The notes: generated by a model not told the origin, from the sequence alone. 64,000 nt of DNA from Psychrobacter sp. I-STPA6b (GCF_020662265.1 NZ_VEWM01000054.1:1-64000), one strand, 5' to 3'. Shown: positions 1 through 10,381, counted from the stretch's first letter. Program-made: numbers and translations.

Positions 1-7
1 TAACAGC

Positions 8-1198
8 TTAGTCTTTTACTGTAGAAACAACACCAGCACCTACAGTACGACCACCTTCACGAATAGCGAAACGTAAGCCTTTGTCCATCGCGATTGGGTG
101 GATTAGCTCTACGCTCATTTCTACGTTATCACCTGGCATTACCATTTCTGTGCCTTCTTGTAGGGTGATAGCACCTGTTACGTCTGTGGTACGGAAGTAG
201 AACTGTGGACGGTAGCCATTTAGGAATGGCGTGTGACGTCCACCTTCTTCTTTGCTTAGTACGTATACTTCTGCGTCAAATTTGGTGTGTGGGGTGATTG
301 AGCCTGGTTTAGCCAATACTTGTCCACGTTGTACGTCTTCACGTTTGGTACCACGTAGTAGTACACCACAGTTCTCACCTGCACGACCTTCGTCTAGCAG
401 TTTGCGGAACATTTCTACACCAGTACAGGTTGTTTTGGTGGTAGGTTTGATACCAACGATTTCGATTTCGTCACCTACTTTGATGATGCCTGATTCTACA
501 CGTCCTGTTACGACCGTTCCACGTCCTGAGATTGAGAATACGTCTTCAATCGGCATTAGGAAGTCTTTGTCGATGTCACGCTCTGGCTCTGGGATGTAGC
601 TGTCTAGGGTTTCTAGTAGTTCTACTACTGCTGGTTCGCCATATTGTCCGTCTGAGCCGTTTAGGGCTTCTAGGGCAGATCCTTTGATGATTGGGGTGTC
701 GTCACCTGGGAAGTCGTAGTCACTTAGTAATTCACGTACTTCCATTTCTACTAGTTCTAGTAGTTCTTCGTCATCTACCATGTCACATTTGTTCATGAAT
801 ACCATGATGTATGGTACGCCAACCTGACGTGATAGTAGGATGTGCTCACGTGTTTGTGGCATTGGGCCGTCTGTTGCTGATACAACTAAGATTGCACCGT
901 CCATCTGGGCAGCACCGGTAATCATGTTTTTAACGTAGTCAGCGTGTCCTGGGCAGTCTACGTGTGCGTAGTGACGTGCTTCGGTGTCATATTCGATGTG
1001 ACTGGTGTTAATGGTGATACCACGTGCTTTTTCTTCTGGTGCACTGTCAATTGAGGCGTAGTCTTTTGCTTCACCACCAAAGTGTTTTGCAGCTACGGTT
1101 GCGATGGCTGCTGTTAGGGTTGTTTTTCCGTGGTCAACGTGTCCAATGGTTCCTACGTTGACGTGTGGTTTGTTTCTTTCAAACTTGGCCTTTGCCAT
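8..1198 (-). CDS. tuf: Elongation factor Tu
   Basis: EF-Tu carries aminoacyl-tRNA to the ribosomal A site as a GTP complex in the cytoplasm. The 396-residue product has the family's usual length. G1 motif GHVDHGKT lies at residues 19-26, followed by DCPGH (G3) and NKCD (G4), then the two beta-barrel domains ending in [11 protein letters not shown] chose the ATG at 1198 because [14 protein letters not shown] is the universal N-terminus and AGAGGAA sits just upstream. A longer in-frame extension upstream is AT-rich spacer. It is the last gene of the rpsL-rpsG-fusA-tuf cluster, 317 bp beyond fusA. Identity is certain; many gammaproteobacteria have a second tuf copy, so tufA versus tufB cannot be settled here. 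Confidence 0.98.
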   Translation of the reverse strand: MAKAKFERNKPHVNVGTIGHVDHGKTTLTAAIATVAAKHFGGEAKDYASIDSAPEEKARGITINTSHIEYDTEARHYAHVDCPGHADYVKNMITGAAQMDGAILVVSATDGPMPQTREHILLSRQVGVPYIMVFMNKCDMVDDEELLELVEMEVRELLSDYDFPGDDTPIIKGSALEALNGSDGQYGEPAVVELLETLDSYIPEPERDIDKDFLMPIEDVFSISGRGTVVTGRVESGIIKVGDEIEIVGIKPTTKTTCTGVEMFRKLLDEGRAGENCGVLLRGTKREDVQRGQVLAKPGSITPHTKFDAEVYVLSKEEGGRHTPFLNGYRPQFYFRTTDVTGAITLQEGTEMVMPGDNVEMSVELIHPIAMDKGLRFAIREGGRTVGAGVVSTVKD

Positions 1199-1515
1199 GG
1201 GTTGTTCCTCTTTTATAAAGGGGTCAAAACAAAATACTATTAAAATGATAGTTTTTGTAGTAACCACATTAAAATTTATGAATACAAAATCTCTTAGGAA
1301 ATTGTTGCAAATGCAATCTGCCAAATGATATAAGAAAATAGGTATAAATAACAAGTAATTTTATATATCACTTGTTACTAATCAAGTAACAAATAATATC
1401 TCATACTCTTTTTATTTTCTATTTAGCATATCTCCATTTAACAGACTGCTAGTAGCGGCAAGAAAACTCACCGCTGTTTTACTATATATTTCACTGTACT
1501 TATGATTATAAGTGC
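1199..1515. other. fusA-tuf spacer with AT-rich inverted repeats
   Basis: This 317-bp spacer holds no gene. It contains a perfect dyad, TTGTTACT (1372-1379) and AGTAACAA (1385-1392), with a 5-nt loop. A second segment, ACAAGTAA near 1351-1358, could pair with the neighbouring CTTGTTAC instead, so two mutually exclusive stems are possible. No clean U-run follows on the minus strand, so I do not call a terminator. Confidence 0.4.
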
Positions 1516-3642
1516 TTACTCGTCGTCATCTTTACCATTGTATTTTGAAATAATGGCATCAGCTACTGACTTAGGAGTTTCTGCGTATTTTGCAAACTCC
1601 ATAGAGTAAGTTGCACGACCTTGTGACATTGAGCGAAGCTGAGTAGCATAACCAAACATCTCTGCTAATGGTACTTCAGCACGGATTTGTTTAGTACCAC
1701 CAGGTAGATCTTCCATACCTTGAACCATACCACGGCGACGGTTTAAGTCACCCATGATATCACCCATGTAATCTTCTGGTGTTTCAACTTCTACTTTCAT
1801 CACTGGTTCAAGTAATGCTGGGTTTGCATTCATAAAGCCTTTTTTGAAGGCAATAGAACCAGCCATTTTGAACGATAACTCATCAGAGTCAACGTCATGG
1901 TATGAACCATCATATAAAGTTGCTTTAACACCAACAACTGGGTAACCGGCAAGTACACCGTTTTGCATACGCTCTTGAATACCTTTATCAACGGCTGAGT
2001 GGTATTCTTTTGGTACCACACCACCAACGATTTGTTCTTCAAATTCGTACTCAACTTCACCTGCTGGATCAAGTGGCTCAAGACGTAACCAAACGTGACC
2101 AAACTTACCACGACCACCAGTCTGACGAACAAATTTACCTTCTTGCTCTACTGACTGACGAATTGTCTCACGATAAGCAACCTGTGGCTGACCGATATTT
2201 GCTTCTACTTTAAATTCACGCTTCATACGATCTACAAGAATTTCTAAGTGAAGCTCACCCATACCACTGATGATGGTCTGACCAGACTCTTCATCTGTAT
2301 GCACACGGAATGAAGGGTCTTCTTTTGCCAAACGACCTAATGCAACTGACATTTTTTCTTGGTCAGCTTTGGTTTTTGGCTCTACAGCTAGACTGATAAC
2401 TGGATCTGGGAATTCCATACGCTCTAGGGTAATGATGTTGCTTTCATCACATAGCGTATCACCAGTTGTTACGTCTTTCATACCAACCAATGCAGCGATG
2501 TCACCAGCACGGATTTCTTCTAGCTCTTCTTGTGAGTTTGCATGCATCTGTACGATACGACCTACACGCTCACGCTTCATCTTAACAGGGTTATAAACAC
2601 TTTCACCTTGTTTGATAACACCAGAATAAACACGTACGAAAGTCAAGTTACCAACGTATTTGTCATTCATGATTTTGAATGCTAGTGCAGCAAACGGTTG
2701 CTCATCTGATGCTTCACGAGTTGCTTCAGTTTCAGCTTTATCATCAAGAACACCTTTAATAGCAGGTACGTCTTGAGGCGCTGGTAGATACTGAATCACT
2801 GCATCCAACATTTTTTGGACACCTTTATTTTTAAAGGCAGTACCACAAAGCATTGGGATGATTTCGTTATCAATAGTACGCTGACGAATTGCTTGATGGA
2901 TTTGTTCTTCTGACAAGTCACCATTTTCTAGGTACTCATTCATCAAATCTTCAGAAGCTTCTGCTGCTGTTTCAAGCAATTGCTCGCGATATTCTTGAGC
3001 TTTATCTTGTAGCTCAGCAGGAATATCACGCTCTTCAAACTTCATACCTTGAGTTTCAGTATCCCAATAGATAGCTTTCATGGTGATTAAGTCAACCACA
3101 CCTTCAAAGTCATCTTCTTTACCAATTGGAATAACAACTGGTACAGGGTTGCCACCTAAGCGAGTTTTGATTTGGTCGATAACACGATAAAAATCTGCAC
3201 CAACACGGTCCATTTTGTTAACAAACGCTAAGCGTGGTACTTTATATTTATTTGCCTGACGCCATACTGTTTCTGACTGAGGCTGAACACCACCTACAGC
3301 ACAATAAACCATACAAGCACCATCTAGTACACGCATTGAACGCTCTACTTCAATTGTAAAGTCAACGTGTCCGGGGGTGTCAATGATGTTAATACGGTGT
3401 TCGTCAAATTGTTGCGCCATACCAGACCAGAAGCAAGTAGTTGCTGCTGAAGTAATGGTAATACCACGCTCTTGCTCTTGCTCCATCCAGTCCATAGTAG
3501 CAGCACCATCATGAACTTCACCAATCTTGTGACTGATACCTGTATAGAACAAAATGCGCTCGGTAGTGGTGGTCTTACCAGCATCAATGTGTGCTGAGAT
3601 ACCGATATTACGGTACCGTTTTAAGGGGGTTGTACGAGCCAT
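1516..3642 (-). CDS. fusA: Elongation factor G
   Basis: EF-G is the GTPase that drives translocation of tRNA and mRNA on the ribosome and, with RRF, ribosome recycling. The 708-residue product matches the family. G1 AHIDAGKT is at residues 17-24, DTPGH near 90 and NKMD near 144. Domain IV carries the [15 protein letters not shown] segment and domain V the GDLNRRRG motif, both typical of EF-G. The ATG at 3642 gives the standard [15 protein letters not shown] start. It lies 137 bp downstream of rpsG in the str operon and is presumably co-transcribed. It ends in an acidic tail. No truncation or odd residue is visible. Confidence 0.98.
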   Translation of the reverse strand: MARTTPLKRYRNIGISAHIDAGKTTTTERILFYTGISHKIGEVHDGAATMDWMEQEQERGITITSAATTCFWSGMAQQFDEHRINIIDTPGHVDFTIEVERSMRVLDGACMVYCAVGGVQPQSETVWRQANKYKVPRLAFVNKMDRVGADFYRVIDQIKTRLGGNPVPVVIPIGKEDDFEGVVDLITMKAIYWDTETQGMKFEERDIPAELQDKAQEYREQLLETAAEASEDLMNEYLENGDLSEEQIHQAIRQRTIDNEIIPMLCGTAFKNKGVQKMLDAVIQYLPAPQDVPAIKGVLDDKAETEATREASDEQPFAALAFKIMNDKYVGNLTFVRVYSGVIKQGESVYNPVKMKRERVGRIVQMHANSQEELEEIRAGDIAALVGMKDVTTGDTLCDESNIITLERMEFPDPVISLAVEPKTKADQEKMSVALGRLAKEDPSFRVHTDEESGQTIISGMGELHLEILVDRMKREFKVEANIGQPQVAYRETIRQSVEQEGKFVRQTGGRGKFGHVWLRLEPLDPAGEVEYEFEEQIVGGVVPKEYHSAVDKGIQERMQNGVLAGYPVVGVKATLYDGSYHDVDSDELSFKMAGSIAFKKGFMNANPALLEPVMKVEVETPEDYMGDIMGDLNRRRGMVQGMEDLPGGTKQIRAEVPLAEMFGYATQLRSMSQGRATYSMEFAKYAETPKSVADAIISKYNGKDDDE

Positions 3643-3779
3643 AATATTTTCCTAATGGAATATCTTTATTTATTGAGTGTCTTACGTTTTGTATATTTTA
3701 TGATGGCATCATGGCAGTCTTAGAGACTGCCACTATGCTTATCTTTTTTAAATACAAACACACATCTAAAAAGTTAATT

Positions 3780-4253
3780 TTAGAAGCGGTAGTGAGAGAA
3801 TGCTTTGTTGGCATCTGCCATACGATGCACTTCATCACGTTTTTTCATAGCAGCACCTTTACCTTCTGAAGCGTCAGATAGCTCACCAGCTAGGCGAAGC
3901 GCCATTGACTTTTCAGAACGCTTAGAGGCAGCATCAGCTAACCAGCGCATTGCTAAAGCGGTACGACGGGAGGGGCGTACTTCCATAGGCACTTGGTAAG
4001 TTGCACCACCAACACGGCGGGCTTTTACTTCTACCATTGGACGAACTTTTTCTAAAACTTCTTCGAAAAATTCGACTGGATCTTCAATGTTACGCTTTTC
4101 ACTAACTTGCTCTAACGCACCATATACGATACGTTCTGCAGTAGATTTTTTACCATCAATCATAACGTGATTGATGAATTTTGCGATTGTTTTGCTGCCG
4201 AACTTAGGATCAGGTAGGATCTCACGGGCAGCGACGACGCGACGTCTTGGCAT
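3780..4253 (-). CDS. rpsG: 30S ribosomal protein S7
   Basis: S7 is a primary binder of the 16S rRNA 3' domain that nucleates assembly of the small-subunit head and lines the E site. The 157-residue protein starts [18 protein letters not shown] and contains the conserved [11 protein letters not shown] loop and the [10 protein letters not shown] helix. It lies between rpsL and fusA in the normal str order. In E. coli S7 represses its own operon translationally by binding the rpsL-rpsG spacer; the 222-bp spacer here (4254-4475) is longer than in E. coli and I could not identify the same structure by eye. Confidence 0.98.
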   Translation of the reverse strand: MPRRRVVAAREILPDPKFGSKTIAKFINHVMIDGKKSTAERIVYGALEQVSEKRNIEDPVEFFEEVLEKVRPMVEVKARRVGGATYQVPMEVRPSRRTALAMRWLADAASKRSEKSMALRLAGELSDASEGKGAAMKKRDEVHRMADANKAFSHYRF

Positions 4254-4475
4254 AATATATTTCCTTGTCTTCAGGGTTGTCTGGCATTCATAACTTCATG
4301 TGTTGACTAAATGTATCAATGGTAGATAGTTATCAGCCAGCCTTACTGCATGGTGGTATGTAACTTATTTACACCAATCCCATGCATTATAAGTTTGAAT
4401 CATGTTACTTTTATGAAAGTAATAAACATTAAAGCATTAAAGTCACTGACCAAAGTCATTGGACTTTATGGTGTA

Positions 4476-4850
4476 TTAAGCTTTTGGCTTCTTCGCACCA
4501 TATTTTGAGCGACCTTGCTTACGGTCTTTTACACCGGCACAGTCAAGCGCACCACGAACTGTGTGATAGCGCACACCTGGTAAGTCTTTTACACGACCAC
4601 CACGGATAAGTACAACACTGTGCTCTTGTAGGTTGTGACCTTCACCACCGATGTAGCTTGATACTTCGTAACCTGAGGTTAGACGTACACGGCATACTTT
4701 ACGCATGGCTGAGTTTGGTTTTTTTGGTGTAGTAGTATAAACACGAGTACATACACCACGACGTTGTGGGCAAGCTTGCAATGCAGGAACTTTTGATTTT
4801 TCCTTGATTGTTTTGCGACCCTTACGAATCAATTGATTAGTTGTTGCCAT
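4476..4850 (-). CDS. rpsL: 30S ribosomal protein S12
   Basis: S12 sits at the decoding centre and controls translational accuracy. The 124-residue protein has the hallmark TTPKKPNSA loop and the [13 protein letters not shown] loop. Both lysines where streptomycin-resistance changes are known (in these two loops) are wild type, which predicts a streptomycin-sensitive ribosome; that is inference from known mutants. The start is ATG at 4850 with GGAGAAGGA a few bases upstream. It is the first gene of the str operon and is preceded by a leader of about 100 nt. Confidence 0.98.
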   Translation of the reverse strand: MATTNQLIRKGRKTIKEKSKVPALQACPQRRGVCTRVYTTTPKKPNSAMRKVCRVRLTSGYEVSSYIGGEGHNLQEHSVVLIRGGRVKDLPGVRYHTVRGALDCAGVKDRKQGRSKYGAKKPKA

Positions 4851-4882
4851 AAGGCATCCTTCTCCCGTTCATTAAAAAACAA

Positions 4883-4948
4883 AAAAATGGGGAATCTAAG
4901 CATGTCAACACTCAAAGTTTAAATGTGACGTTTCGCTCACCCATTTTT
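4883..4948 (-). promoter_or_regulatory. Attenuator-like leader of the str operon
   Basis: On the minus strand the leader contains AAAAATGGG near its 5' end (4940-4948 on plus) and the complementary CCCATTTTT (4883-4891). Pairing makes a 9-bp stem, with an inner GTGA/TCAC hairpin, followed immediately by a T-rich run (TTTTTTTGTTTTTT in the region 4871-4887). This has the form of an intrinsic terminator ahead of rpsL and so of an attenuator. The loop is about 48 nt long, so the stem may be weak. Function is inference. Confidence 0.4.
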
Positions 4949-4958
4949 AAGACATTAC

Positions 4959-4987
4959 ATTATACAGCTGACGACTCAAGATTACAA
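4959..4987 (-). promoter_or_regulatory. Sigma-70 promoter of the str operon
   Basis: On the minus strand there is TTGTAA (4982-4987) then 17 bp and TATAAT (4959-4964). The predicted transcript start is near 4952, about 100 nt ahead of rpsL. The perfect -10 and 17-bp spacing fit a strong promoter. Confidence 0.7.
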
Positions 4988-5085
4988 CCCATTGAGGCTA
5001 GGGCTTGATGTTGAGTCATGTTATGACTGTCAGCTTCAAAAAGCTATTGATGTGTCTGTTTTTTGGTTGCTTGAGTTACTTATGT

Positions 5086-6075
5086 TTACACTGGGCTATT
5101 ATCTTTATTGACACTATTGTCTTCTAAAATTTTTGTTGTCAGTTTTGGCTCAGGTCCAAATGTGGCTTGAGCCACACCAATAACTTCATCAATCAGATAG
5201 TTATTGTAGTGCATACCAACCAATACTGAGCTTAGTGGTAACAGCTTATTAATCCAGCTAAAGTTGATACTATCTAAGTCTAGGTTTAGATGTTCAGCAA
5301 CCTTATCAACCTGCTTAGCATAATACTGAACGTTACTGTCCAAAATAGTGACATTATTGAGCTCACTACGCAGTCCTTGTTGACCTGCTCTATCCAATAA
5401 TCCCTTGGTTACACCAAGACCTGCCAATAGTGTCTGTTTTTCTTGCATTTTGCTTAGGTCAGCATGTGCCAATATATCATATGCTATTTTAATCCCTTGT
5501 GACCCAGTCAATGGTGTATTATAAACTGCAGCAAGCTGATAAACTGCTCGTAATGAGATAAGCAGAAGCCATAAACTATCTGCAAGCATCCCTGCCAAAC
5601 CAGCTATACCCGTCACTCCACCCAATGTAGCTAATGCACGGTTTTGATTTGCAATATCATTAGCCAGTGCTTGGCGTTGCTGTTCATCAAGCTGATTTAA
5701 CCCTGCCTTATTATAATTCTCTGGTACTTCTACTTCACTCCAGCTTGAGGCAAGTTTAGCAATTTGTATGAATGAGCTATCTATCGCTTTTTGTAGCATG
5801 CTATCTGGCATGACTTTCTTGGCATAAGTACCATAACGGGCAAAGCGTTTTCCCATCAACTGCTGTGAAGCTTTTATGGTTTGCTGGCGAAACAGGTCTT
5901 CTTGATGAGTCTTATCACTGTTAATAAGATCTGCAAGATTTACTGAGTGATATTTACTGGTTTTAACCGATTTTATATGTAAAGTATCTAGTAAGGCCCC
6001 AAGACGCTCTAAATTATGACGGGTAATTTGTCCAAGTTCATTCATTCCTTGTTTTATTTTACTATTATTTTTCAT
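5086..6075 (-). CDS. EcsC-family protein
   Basis: A 329-residue protein that I place, with moderate confidence, in the EcsC family (named after Bacillus EcsC, molecular role unknown). The features seen are an N-terminal charged helical region, a conserved ARYGTYAKKVMPDS-type stretch, a glycine-rich hydrophobic hairpin (GGVTGIAGLAGMLADSLWL) near residues 150-180, and a C-terminal amphipathic half. No signal peptide is seen; peripheral or hairpin membrane association is likely. The start is ATG at 6075, which has a near-perfect GGGAGGAAAG ribosome site; an in-frame TTG at 6087 would place that site inside the coding sequence and is rejected. It stands alone, 235 bp upstream of rpsL on the same strand. 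Confidence 0.6.
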   Translation of the reverse strand: MKNNSKIKQGMNELGQITRHNLERLGALLDTLHIKSVKTSKYHSVNLADLINSDKTHQEDLFRQQTIKASQQLMGKRFARYGTYAKKVMPDSMLQKAIDSSFIQIAKLASSWSEVEVPENYNKAGLNQLDEQQRQALANDIANQNRALATLGGVTGIAGLAGMLADSLWLLLISLRAVYQLAAVYNTPLTGSQGIKIAYDILAHADLSKMQEKQTLLAGLGVTKGLLDRAGQQGLRSELNNVTILDSNVQYYAKQVDKVAEHLNLDLDSINFSWINKLLPLSSVLVGMHYNNYLIDEVIGVAQATFGPEPKLTTKILEDNSVNKDNSPV

Positions 6076-6546
6076 CTTTCCTCCCAATTTTGACTTAACT
6101 CTATATATTAAGTGAATTATATATTAAGTGAATTGTAAGCCAGCTTGCTACAGGTTAAGTTGTAAGATTTTCCAACTTTAGTCATGTGTCAAAACGCATA
6201 TATAATTGTCCAATATTTTCTGATATTAGACATAATCCCAATAACACTTAAGGTCTATTTTCTATATTGTATAAAACTAACGACTGTCTGTCAGTGCAAA
6301 CATTGTTATTAGGTCAAGAAAGCCCATTATCAATATTCTTTTCATTATCTAGGAATATATTTAAGTTAGAAATGTGTAAGGTTATGTTCGTTATTTGACG
6401 ATGGGATTACGCTAAATTCTGCTGATGGCTTATTCAACCTATATAACTTTCAATCCGTATCACTGTATAATATTGACTTCACAAGCTATATTACAATATT
6501 GCTACTCCATATCATTTCACTCATCAGCCTTTTATGATGTATTTTT
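6076..6546. other. Divergent spacer between the EcsC-family gene and pabB
   Basis: An AT-rich spacer of 471 bp with no gene. It contains a 16-bp tandem duplication (6103-6118 and 6119-6134, unit ATATATTAAGTGAATT). A perfect TATAAT lies at 6466-6471 and TTGACT at 6473-6478 on the plus strand, plausible pabB promoter parts, but no pair with ideal spacing was found. Confidence 0.4.
6103..6134. repeat. Two tandem copies of a 16-bp AT-rich unit
   Basis: ATATATTAAGTGAATT occurs twice head to tail at 6103-6118 and 6119-6134, about 30 bp upstream of the EcsC-family start. On the minus strand the junction creates TATAAT, so a copy-number change could alter promoter strength. That effect is inference. 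Confidence 0.8.
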
Positions 6547-8241
6547 ATGACTGTAAATTCTGATTTGCCTTTATCAACGCCATTTTTTTTGCAAAACTTA
6601 CCAGCACATCAACTCATACCATCATTGGTTCATTTTTTACAAGCATATGATGCCAAGATTACATGGCAAGTATGTTGGCTTGAGAATCAGCACCAGCCCG
6701 TAATTGGCTTACTACCTAAATGTGCATGGACAGTGTATCCATTGGATAGCGAAAATTTGCAAGATTACCGTATCATACGCTCTCAGCGTCATTATTCTCT
6801 TAATAAAACTGATAATATAGAGCAGACAGTCTGTTATCAAACAACTGAATATTCACAAAATATGATGCAGTGGTGTGATGAACTAGTTAGTTATAATCAT
6901 AAGTTTGCAGATAAAGAGCCATCTACTCAGCACTCACATCCATTTAATGTGTATCATCATGGGTTAATGGGATTTGTTGGCTATGATATCAGTGCGCATG
7001 CACTTAGCCCAAGTATTGAGCCAGCCAGCCAACCTGCCATTGGGCAAGCGCCACAGCCTTGTGCCTTTTTTGGTCATTATGATATCTATCTGATTCCTGC
7101 TCACAGCTCTACCCAAAATGACACAACTAATACTGGCTGGCAACTGATTGGGAAAAAATTAGAACATGACAATGCAGATGCAGATAATGAAAGAGCATAT
7201 CACTATTTATCACACTGCTTAGAAGCGTTTGATGCTTATCTACAGACTCAAGCTGATAAAGATAACTCCCACCTTTGTTGCTCACAAACAATGACCAATC
7301 CACCACCTTTATATTTACAACCTGTATGCACACAGGCACTGTATCAACAGGCTTTTGCACAGACACAAGCCTATTTATACGCTGGAGATTGCTATCAAAT
7401 TAATCTCACTCAGCCGTGGATAGGTCAACTTAATGAGCATGCTTTGGTAGACTATCTGCCCCGCTTACATGCACATACTCAAGCACCATATGCAGGCTAT
7501 TTATACGTCCAACACCCTAACCAAAAAATATCCATAGTAGAAACTGACGCAATACAACCATACTTGCCAAACTTTGAGCTATTAAGCTGTTCACCTGAGT
7601 TGTTTTTACGCTTTACGACAACAAATGAGCATACTCATTATGTCTGTGCTAAACCTATTAAGGGAACGATACCTCGTGGACAAAGCCCTGATGAAGACCA
7701 AAATAATAAACAACAGTTAGCAGATTCTGAAAAGGACTGTGCTGAAAATGTGATGATTGTAGACTTATTACGCAATGATTTGGGCAAATATGCCAAAACT
7801 GGTACTGTGCATGTTCCCAGTCTATTTGCCATTGAGAGTTTTAGTAATGTTCATCATTTGGTCAGTACCATTGAGGCAGAGTTAAAACCAGATACGCACC
7901 CATTACAGGTGCTATTTGGTAGCGTACCTGCTGGCTCAATTACTGGCACACCCAAAAAACGTGCCGTTGAAATTATCAATGAGCTAGAATATGGCGCACA
8001 TGGATATGCAAGGGGGGCATATTGTGGTAGTTTGGGATTTCTAAACTTTGATGGTACTGGTGAGTTTAATGTACTTATTCGTACCTTACAGGCAGTGACA
8101 ACCCCCACCGCTAACACATCATCTGTCTCACTTTGGGCCGGTGGTGGCATCACAGTTGCATCACAATCCCAAGCTGAATATCAAGAATGTTGGGATAAAG
8201 TGGGCAATTTACTCTCTATATTGGCACAGTCTCAATCATAG
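6547..8241 (+). CDS. pabB: Aminodeoxychorismate synthase component I
   Basis: PabB turns chorismate plus ammonia (from PabA) into 4-amino-4-deoxychorismate for folate synthesis. The 564-residue protein has a chorismate-binding C-terminal half with GDCYQINLTQ, ELFLRF, AGSITGTPKKRAVEI, YCGSLGF and LIRTLQ motifs. Lys near residue 372 in KPIKGT is the PabB-specific nucleophile; anthranilate synthase TrpE has Ala there (PIAGT), which supports PabB over TrpE. It is about 100 residues longer than E. coli PabB, the extra length lying in the N-terminal half and in a low-complexity histidine-rich stretch. It is single, with no pabA or pabC beside it. Confidence 0.9.
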   Translation: MTVNSDLPLSTPFFLQNLPAHQLIPSLVHFLQAYDAKITWQVCWLENQHQPVIGLLPKCAWTVYPLDSENLQDYRIIRSQRHYSLNKTDNIEQTVCYQTTEYSQNMMQWCDELVSYNHKFADKEPSTQHSHPFNVYHHGLMGFVGYDISAHALSPSIEPASQPAIGQAPQPCAFFGHYDIYLIPAHSSTQNDTTNTGWQLIGKKLEHDNADADNERAYHYLSHCLEAFDAYLQTQADKDNSHLCCSQTMTNPPPLYLQPVCTQALYQQAFAQTQAYLYAGDCYQINLTQPWIGQLNEHALVDYLPRLHAHTQAPYAGYLYVQHPNQKISIVETDAIQPYLPNFELLSCSPELFLRFTTTNEHTHYVCAKPIKGTIPRGQSPDEDQNNKQQLADSEKDCAENVMIVDLLRNDLGKYAKTGTVHVPSLFAIESFSNVHHLVSTIEAELKPDTHPLQVLFGSVPAGSITGTPKKRAVEIINELEYGAHGYARGAYCGSLGFLNFDGTGEFNVLIRTLQAVTTPTANTSSVSLWAGGGITVASQSQAEYQECWDKVGNLLSILAQSQS

Positions 8242-8583
8242 CCAAAATGAGCTGTCAATGACCCCAAATCTTGCCTTCACTCTATTACAAACAAAATAGA
8301 TGTTGAAGATAAAAAGTTGTCAACGTATTTTAAATAGGTTAAGGTAAAAGATTGTCCAAAAAAAGAAGGACAGAAGTCGTAATCAATAGATACAACTAAA
8401 AGATAATTCCTAAAGTTTTTTGTATTTAAACTAAAAAAAGTAGTTTTATAATTAAGATAAATCAAAATAAAATAGGACTAATAACGTAGACGACCCAGTT
8501 GAAACGGTATATTATTTAAGCATAACCTCTGGTTTAGCACTTCCTACTTCTTCATTTTCATCAATACTGGTTAGGAACTTCTC
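8242..8583. other. AT-rich spacer between pabB and the stress-protein gene
   Basis: No gene is supported. Two short dyads are visible: TGTCC/GGACA (about 8353-8372) and AAACTA/TAGTTT around a poly-A loop (about 8427-8446), the latter followed by TTATAATT. Either could end pabB transcription weakly. A short reading frame on the minus strand here has no ribosome site and low-complexity composition. Confidence 0.4.
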
Positions 8584-9042
8584 ATGAATTATCAACATAT
8601 TTTATTAGTGACAGATTTACGCCCTGACGCAGATCGTGTCGCCCAAAAAGCAAAAAGTATCGTTGACAATCATAATGCCAAACTTTCTGTTTTACATATT
8701 GTTAAAGATACCATGGTCGGATTTGGTTATGAATTAGTCCCTGCATCCGCCTTGTATGATAATGTCAACGAAGATCGCTGTAGCAATGCAAAACAAGCCT
8801 TATCAGCGATGCTAGAGCGTAATGGCATTAATGCAACTCAAACTGATGTCAGTACGGCTATTTCAAGTAGTGAAGGTATCGTACATTATTGCAGTAAACA
8901 TGAAGTCGATTTGCTGGTTATTGGACGACATGAACGTCATGGAATCTCTGCATGGATTAACGGTGCAACAGTTGACAGTATCTTACCTAATATTCATTGT
9001 GACTGTTTGGTAGTCAAACTAGGAACACCTGTATCTAAATAA
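8584..9042 (+). CDS. Universal stress protein (UspA family)
   Basis: A single Usp domain of 152 residues, alpha/beta Rossmann-like, cytoplasmic. It starts MNYQHILLVTDLRPDADRVA, the usual first beta strand and helix, and ends LLVIGRHERHGISAWINGAT...CLVVKLG, where ATP-binding members carry GxxG-x9-G(S/T). The glycine pattern is only partly kept, so it is nearer the UspA type that does not clearly bind ATP. UspA-type proteins accumulate on starvation, stress or growth arrest; the client is unknown. It stands alone upstream of a PfkB-family kinase. Confidence 0.85.
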   Translation: MNYQHILLVTDLRPDADRVAQKAKSIVDNHNAKLSVLHIVKDTMVGFGYELVPASALYDNVNEDRCSNAKQALSAMLERNGINATQTDVSTAISSSEGIVHYCSKHEVDLLVIGRHERHGISAWINGATVDSILPNIHCDCLVVKLGTPVSK

Positions 9043-9217
9043 ATGAAATATAAGAACAAAAACAAAAAATTGACAAAACACACTAAAAGTGGCGTAAAAT
9101 CAGCACTCAAACTTTTAAAATATTTCTATATATCTTAATACTTAGTTAAGAATAATGTAAATTCTCGTCTTGTTTATAGGTCTGAGATTAAAATTCACAA
9201 ACTGGTTGGAGCAGTAT

Positions 9218-10234
9218 ATGTATGATGTAATGGCAATTGGAAATGCATTGGTTGATCATGAATATCTAATATCTGACGATATGTTGAATTTAACAGACTT
9301 AGAAAAAGGCAATATGACCCTTGCTAGTTTTGCAGAGCAAGACAAACTACTGTCTCAGCTTGCCAGTACAGATATTAGCTCTTGTAAACAAGCAGGCGGT
9401 GGCTCTGCTGCCAATGCCATGTATGCACTAGCCAGTCTAGGTGGTAAGCCTTTTTATGCCTGCCGTGTTGGTGATGATAGTCAAGGTAACTTTTACTTAC
9501 ATGATTTACACCAAGCAGGCGTCATGACTGCTCCACAATCCATCCAAACTGATGGCGTTACAGGCTCATGTGTGGTTTGTGTTACTCCAGATGGTGAGCG
9601 TACGATGCAAACTTACTTGGGCACCTCTAGCGAGATTGATGAAAAGAATATCAACTTTGATGCCTTAGCCCAAAGTGAATGGCTATACCTAGAAGGCTAT
9701 TTAGCCATGTCTGAAAGTATCCAGCCAGCAATGACCAAACTGCGTCAGCAAGCAGGTATCCATAATGTGCGGGTGGCTGTGAGTTTTGCCGACCCATCTG
9801 TTGTTAAATATGCCAAAAAAGGGTTAGAGAATATGCTGGGTCACGGTGTTGCAGTAATTTTTTGCAACCTTGAAGAAGCACAACTCTTTACTGGAAAAAA
9901 ACAGCACAAAGCGGCTGCTCGAGCATTAACAGAATATTGTCGTACTGCTGTCGTCACTAATGGCGCTCATGGTGTGGTCATCTGTCAGCGTGAAAAAGAT
10001 AATCACGTTGAGCTAATTGAGCTATCCACACCAACTGTCGCGGATGTGATTGACACCAATGGTGCAGGCGATAACTATGCAGGTGCTTTTTTATATGGTT
10101 TGACCCAACAGTACTCACTAACAGAAAGTGGTCGCTTGGCAGGTGAGGTTGCTAGTAAGGTCGTGCGTCGTATTGGTCCTCGCCTACTAGCAGGAGAATA
10201 TCAAGACATTGCACGTCGTGTACTGGTCGCCTAA
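9218..10234 (+). CDS. PfkB-family sugar/nucleoside kinase, adenosine-kinase-like
   Basis: The 338-residue product belongs to the ribokinase/PfkB family, which phosphorylates sugars or nucleosides with ATP. The N-terminus YDVMAIGNALVDHEY carries the first family signature. AGGGSAANAMYALASLGG is the substrate-binding GG motif, and DTNGAGDNYAGAF is the second signature with the catalytic Asp in GAGD. The overall form resembles the bacterial adenosine kinase-like group found in Moraxellaceae. I chose ATG at 9218, preceded by TTGGAG, over an upstream TTG that lacks a ribosome site. The substrate cannot be fixed from the sequence; adenosine and inosine/guanosine are candidates. Confidence 0.8.
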   Translation: MYDVMAIGNALVDHEYLISDDMLNLTDLEKGNMTLASFAEQDKLLSQLASTDISSCKQAGGGSAANAMYALASLGGKPFYACRVGDDSQGNFYLHDLHQAGVMTAPQSIQTDGVTGSCVVCVTPDGERTMQTYLGTSSEIDEKNINFDALAQSEWLYLEGYLAMSESIQPAMTKLRQQAGIHNVRVAVSFADPSVVKYAKKGLENMLGHGVAVIFCNLEEAQLFTGKKQHKAAARALTEYCRTAVVTNGAHGVVICQREKDNHVELIELSTPTVADVIDTNGAGDNYAGAFLYGLTQQYSLTESGRLAGEVASKVVRRIGPRLLAGEYQDIARRVLVA

Positions 10235-10381
10235 TTTGAGCATTGGACAACTGCTGGCTCATTAAAAACAATATCTTACTGGTTGCTGATAACTCTGTAA
10301 TAACATATATTAAACTCAATCTAAGCAAGATATAACTTATGGTTGTTTATCAGTAGATGGTCTTATGATTAAGGAATCCAG

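Noticed and set aside
1104..1328. 74-residue open frame on the plus strand at the tuf start
   Set aside because: Shadow of the EF-Tu reading frame and its upstream spacer.
1199..1354. 52-residue N-terminal extension of EF-Tu
   Set aside because: EF-Tu always begins at MAKxKFER; the extension is AT-rich spacer and the ribosome site sits just before position 1198.
8277..8465. 62-residue open frame on the minus strand in the pabB to stress-protein spacer
   Set aside because: Low-complexity Phe/Leu/Tyr-rich product of AT-rich spacer, no ribosome site, no family features.
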